A DNA stretch of 64,000 bases from the NCBI GenBank assembly GCA_008933995.1, contig WARS01000014.1, positions 7,115,192 to 7,179,191 of the forward strand. The letters are read 5' to 3'. The translations under genes and the position numbers were made by a program. This stretch comes from Datnioides undecimradiatus (lineage: Eukaryota; Chordata; Actinopteri; Lobotiformes; Datnioididae). A model generated the notes under the pieces. The model made no database searches. It saw only the letters and a list, made by a program, of their open reading frames with translations, and was not told the origin of the DNA. This document shows positions 60,776-64,000 of the stretch, piece by piece. Position 1 is the stretch's first letter. Each line of letters starts with the position of its first letter.

Positions 60776-63700
60776 AGCACTTAGCATTAACATCAGTATG
60801 GGTGATGGCTCACTACTCTTACTGCAGTACTTTAAATTTATGGAAGTGGTAATGATCGCTCAGCGTCCATTATCGCCTCTCTCGCTCTCTCCCGGATGTG
60901 TCCTCACGCCTCTTTTCTCTCCATCTCCCTGCCCCCCCCCATCTCTGCATTTAGTTTACTTTTATACCTGTCCTCACCCTTCCTCTGTCCGTTTTAATTA
61001 TGTCTAATGACTGCTGTAGCTCTGCCATTACATTGCGATTACACACACTGCAGTTGTCAGTCATGCTCACTCTCACACACACACACGCACACACACACAG
61101 ATAGCAGCAGATTCCTAATGAAGTGTCAGCAGACTTGCGGCAAGCGACAATGGAACCCAAACAAATGAAACACACACACGCACCTATCCACATGTCAACA
61201 GGCTCTCCTCTTCCAGCTAATAACATGTCACTGGTGCTGACACTGCACTATCTGTTTAACCAATACAGCTCGAGTGCGTGTGTGTTGGGGTTAGGGTTCG
61301 TGTGTGGTTTGACAGGAGTGGGCAGAGTGAATTAAGTCGGCCATTGTGAACACACACATTAGAGCGGCTCCAAGGTTCAGTAATTCATTCATTCCTCTGG
61401 CTGCGCGTCCTTCCCTCAGTTCCTTCATATGAGACCCTCTTTGGAGTCGGCGTGGTAAGTGACTCAGATATTGGCGAAATCGTGGCCTGAAAGCGAAAAA
61501 TGAGCTGAAGGCAATTACTCTCGCCGTTGTTATTGATACATAATTTAGCAGAATTTTCACGATGCAGCAGGTAATTTTGAATGGTGGGAGGCGCAGACGA
61601 GTAACTGAGATTAAAGGAGCCCAAAGCCTCAGAATCTCATATGCTGAAGACAGTAACTGCACAAAACATGCTCATCTTCACCAGTCCAACCACAGAACCA
61701 AACCAAAAGGCTTTGAAGTCCTAACGTCTGCATGGAGCGGGCAGACGGCTTTGGTTTCACTCATTAAAAGTGGTGTTTTGGACCACTTGTAGCACTCCTG
61801 AATGACTTTCATGCTGTTTGTTCTAGTGCGAGACCACAAGGACACGCATGTTTGCACATGAGCACGCAGGTGGTGACACACGCATCCCTGCCAATGGTTT
61901 CACACCACTCCACTCATCCACAGATGGCGGTAACATGCAGAGAAGCATTGGAGAAGAAGAAGAAGTAGAAGATGATGGCAAGGCACAGTTTAGGATTAAG
62001 AAAATCACCTTTGAAAACTATTAATGAGGAAGAAAACACATCTGGTACGTTTCATGGACCTCAGGGACTCACACAATGACTTTAACCCCTGTCCGTTTGA
62101 AAGAAATCATATTTTCATATTTGCTTAATTTTTATTTTGTCACTTCTTATCTACAGAAGAGATCGTCTTTCTGAGACCAGTGTTTCTACTGTACAAACAA
62201 GCATCTAAATCCTTCTTTGTTATTTACATTTGGTGCCTTTTTGACAAAACTTTAATAAAAAACGTTAAAAAAACAGATTAAAGAAGTTCAAATAAAGATA
62301 TGCAAATAAGGTGCCACAATACAGCCGTAACGATAAAAGGCTGCAAAAAACCCACAATCAACTACAAACAAACGTCTTAATAACAACGTCATGAGAAAAC
62401 ATAATGTGTCCACAGGATTTAAGCCCACTTACAGTATTATCTCTTTCCACTGTTGCAACAGGAAACCAAACTGTTTTTGTGAATATTAAACACATTTATT
62501 GCTCTTTTGCGTGGCAACAGTAGTTGAGGTGAGGTTTAAGTTAAGATTTGGGGTTGACACATTATCAGACGTGCTGCATCTGTACAGCTTTGCAGAACTG
62601 TCTAAATGAAATATAGTTTTAAGGCATTTAGGCGTGGGGAAAATTATATATAAACTACTGTACGTGCTGTCAGTGCAGTTACATGTTGAAAAGCATGCAC
62701 AGGCCCAGCCAACCCCTCTCTCCAAAACATAACTTTTTATAGAAATTCACAACTTAGAAGGTACACGTGGATCAATAACAACAGTGAGCGGCAGAGGCAG
62801 TCATTAACAGGTGTGTTTCACAGTGCACATCCCAGCTGACTCAAATATTTTCCGACACGTATTTGCAGTTCAAAGTTTCTCCTTTTGCTTCGTGTCACGC
62901 TGAGAATTCTCCTTTCAACAAAAGGCTGCGCGACACAGAAATACCTGCGAAAGCAAACATGTTTGGATGTTTGGGAAGCGAGCCGAGCCGAGTTGATTGT
63001 CGGCGCTTGTTAGAGCTGCCTACCCCAGAGCGAGAAGTTACAGTCAAATTAAAATGGCCGCACCAAACAAATACAGCGCCACTTTCGAGCCGGCGCTGCC
63101 GCTTGTGAGGTGGCGCTTTTTGTGCCGTGTGTGTGTGTGTGTGTGCGTGCATGTGTGCGTGTTTGCGCCACATCAAAGTCATCATTAGCAGAGAATACTG
63201 AGACACACAGGTATACGTATGTGTAGACAAATGCAAATACAAACAAAGTCCACCGCTGTCATCATTAGACAGGTAAACACACACACACACACACGCATCG
63301 TGTGTGTCAGGTGTTTGTCTGTGCGTCTGTGGCAGATGGTCTAAATTATACACCTGGGGAGGAACTGAGCATCACTGAGAGGTGGCCAGCTTCTCTCCTC
63401 TTTAACTTCCTGTCTGTCTTTTTGACTGTCACTCTCATTTCTGTCTGTCTGCCTGTCTGCCTGTGCCTCAGCCATCTCTCCATCTGTCTCTCTCTATTTC
63501 AGCCACTTTATTGTCACGACTGTGTATGGTCCAGGACTCTAATGTTTGCACTGGGATCTCTCTGATATTGGATTTGAAGTTTAATTCTCTATAATGTATT
63601 TGCCGGAGCCAGGGTTTTGCGTCGATGCAAAATAACGTGGGAGGCACACAAACTTATTTTTACCAAATATTATCTCAGCCTCGCGAAAATCCAAACTAAA

Positions 63701-64000
63701 GCCGCTATATGGAGATTTCTACATTATCGCATAATCTTTCAAACGACTGAAAGATCTTTGAAGGGTAAAAGGTGTGAGCTGTTGATTGTTTTACACAGCG
63801 TGGGTCTGATTCTACCACTGGATGCACCAAAGCTGCATATGTGTAATGTGTCTCTTGTGTGTGAAGACAGAACCCTCAGTGCCTTTGCTACAATCTGCAT
63901 CAGTCAGGAGACTTTTTACAATATTTATGTTGCATTTTAAAACTTTTTTAGGAAAAGCTGTCTCCTTTGTGTGCATTGGCCAGATGCACTGATGCGGGGT
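60776..64000. other. Non-coding, no gene seen
   Basis: A C/T-rich stretch at 60880-60995, CA patches at 61073-61100, a (GT)9 at 63127-63144, a (CA)n at 63276-63294 and (CTGT)n near 63400-63470. The gcaagatggcggtaa-like phrase plus GAAGAAGAAG at 61919-61968 resembles a short teleost repeat. A 107-codon frame at 63617-63940 has no recognisable domain. Confidence 0.5.
63276..63294. repeat. (AC)n microsatellite
   Basis: About nine AC units. A GT array lies 130 bp to the left at 63127-63144 and could pair with it as an inverted repeat. Confidence 0.85.

Larger units (their letters stand above)
22370..64000 (-). other. il1rapl2: IL1RAPL2 upstream intron and possible 5' region (incomplete)
   Basis: Exon A begins in phase 1 after an acceptor, so at least one coding exon with the start codon and signal peptide must lie at higher coordinates. 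I could not identify it in the 41.6 kb available. It is either a short exon missed by eye or lies beyond 64000. The stretch is otherwise intron-like, with LINE fragments, MITEs, microsatellites and candidate regulatory segments that are listed individually. Confidence 0.6.

Noticed and set aside
61285-61300. ggggttagggttcg, telomere-like
   Set aside because: Only about two units; no array.
1-64000. tRNA, rRNA, CRISPR array, operon, endogenous viral element or toxin system
   Set aside because: I looked for tRNA-like A/B boxes, regular spacer arrays and retroviral or capsid-type proteins and saw nothing supportable.

Overview
The window reads as euchromatic DNA of a ray-finned, probably percomorph, fish. 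It is AT-leaning and intron-like, dotted with (CA)n/(GT)n and (GA)n microsatellites, and carries degenerate copies of repeat families I recognise as typical of teleosts. One is the end of an L2-type LINE with the 'ggcgctatataaataaa ... gaattgaatt' tail. No bacterial, viral or plasmid features are seen.

One protein-coding gene can be supported: interleukin-1 receptor accessory protein-like 2 (IL1RAPL2), on the minus strand. Two exons are visible. Exon A (22200-22369) and exon B (20963-21066) together encode most of the first immunoglobulin domain. They are separated by a 1,133-bp intron, and all four splice junctions follow the GT/AG rule with compatible phases (1, 0, 2). Transcription runs from high to low coordinates. 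Positions 1-20962 are therefore the intron after exon B, and its next exon lies outside the window. Positions 22370-64000 hold the preceding intron and perhaps the 5' end of the gene; I could not identify the signal-peptide exon there. A CpG-dense block at about 31620-32080, with a TATA-like motif reading on the minus strand, is a speculative candidate for a first exon or promoter.

The rest is non-coding. From left to right: dispersed repeats and two inverted copies of a teleost repeat at 0.1-7.8 kb; little that is recognisable at 7.8-15 kb; repeat remnants, a long polypurine block and two adjacent element ends at 15-20 kb; the IL1RAPL2 exons at 21-22.4 kb; an L1-like LINE fragment at 24.3-24.8 kb; a dense microsatellite cluster at 25.4-28.5 kb; CpG-richer, possibly regulatory DNA at 30-36 kb; a compact MITE with TTAA ends at 36.63-36.89 kb; mixed repeat remnants at 45-50 kb; a 5'-truncated L2 LINE at 51.35-52.59 kb; and intron-like sequence with a few enhancer-like segments to the end.

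Most open frames of 60-170 codons here lie in simple repeats, polypurine or polypyrimidine tracts or transposon remnants and are not annotated as genes. I did not find an evident new biological system. The most useful leads are the two IL1RAPL2 exons, several candidate conserved non-coding elements and the repeat structures.
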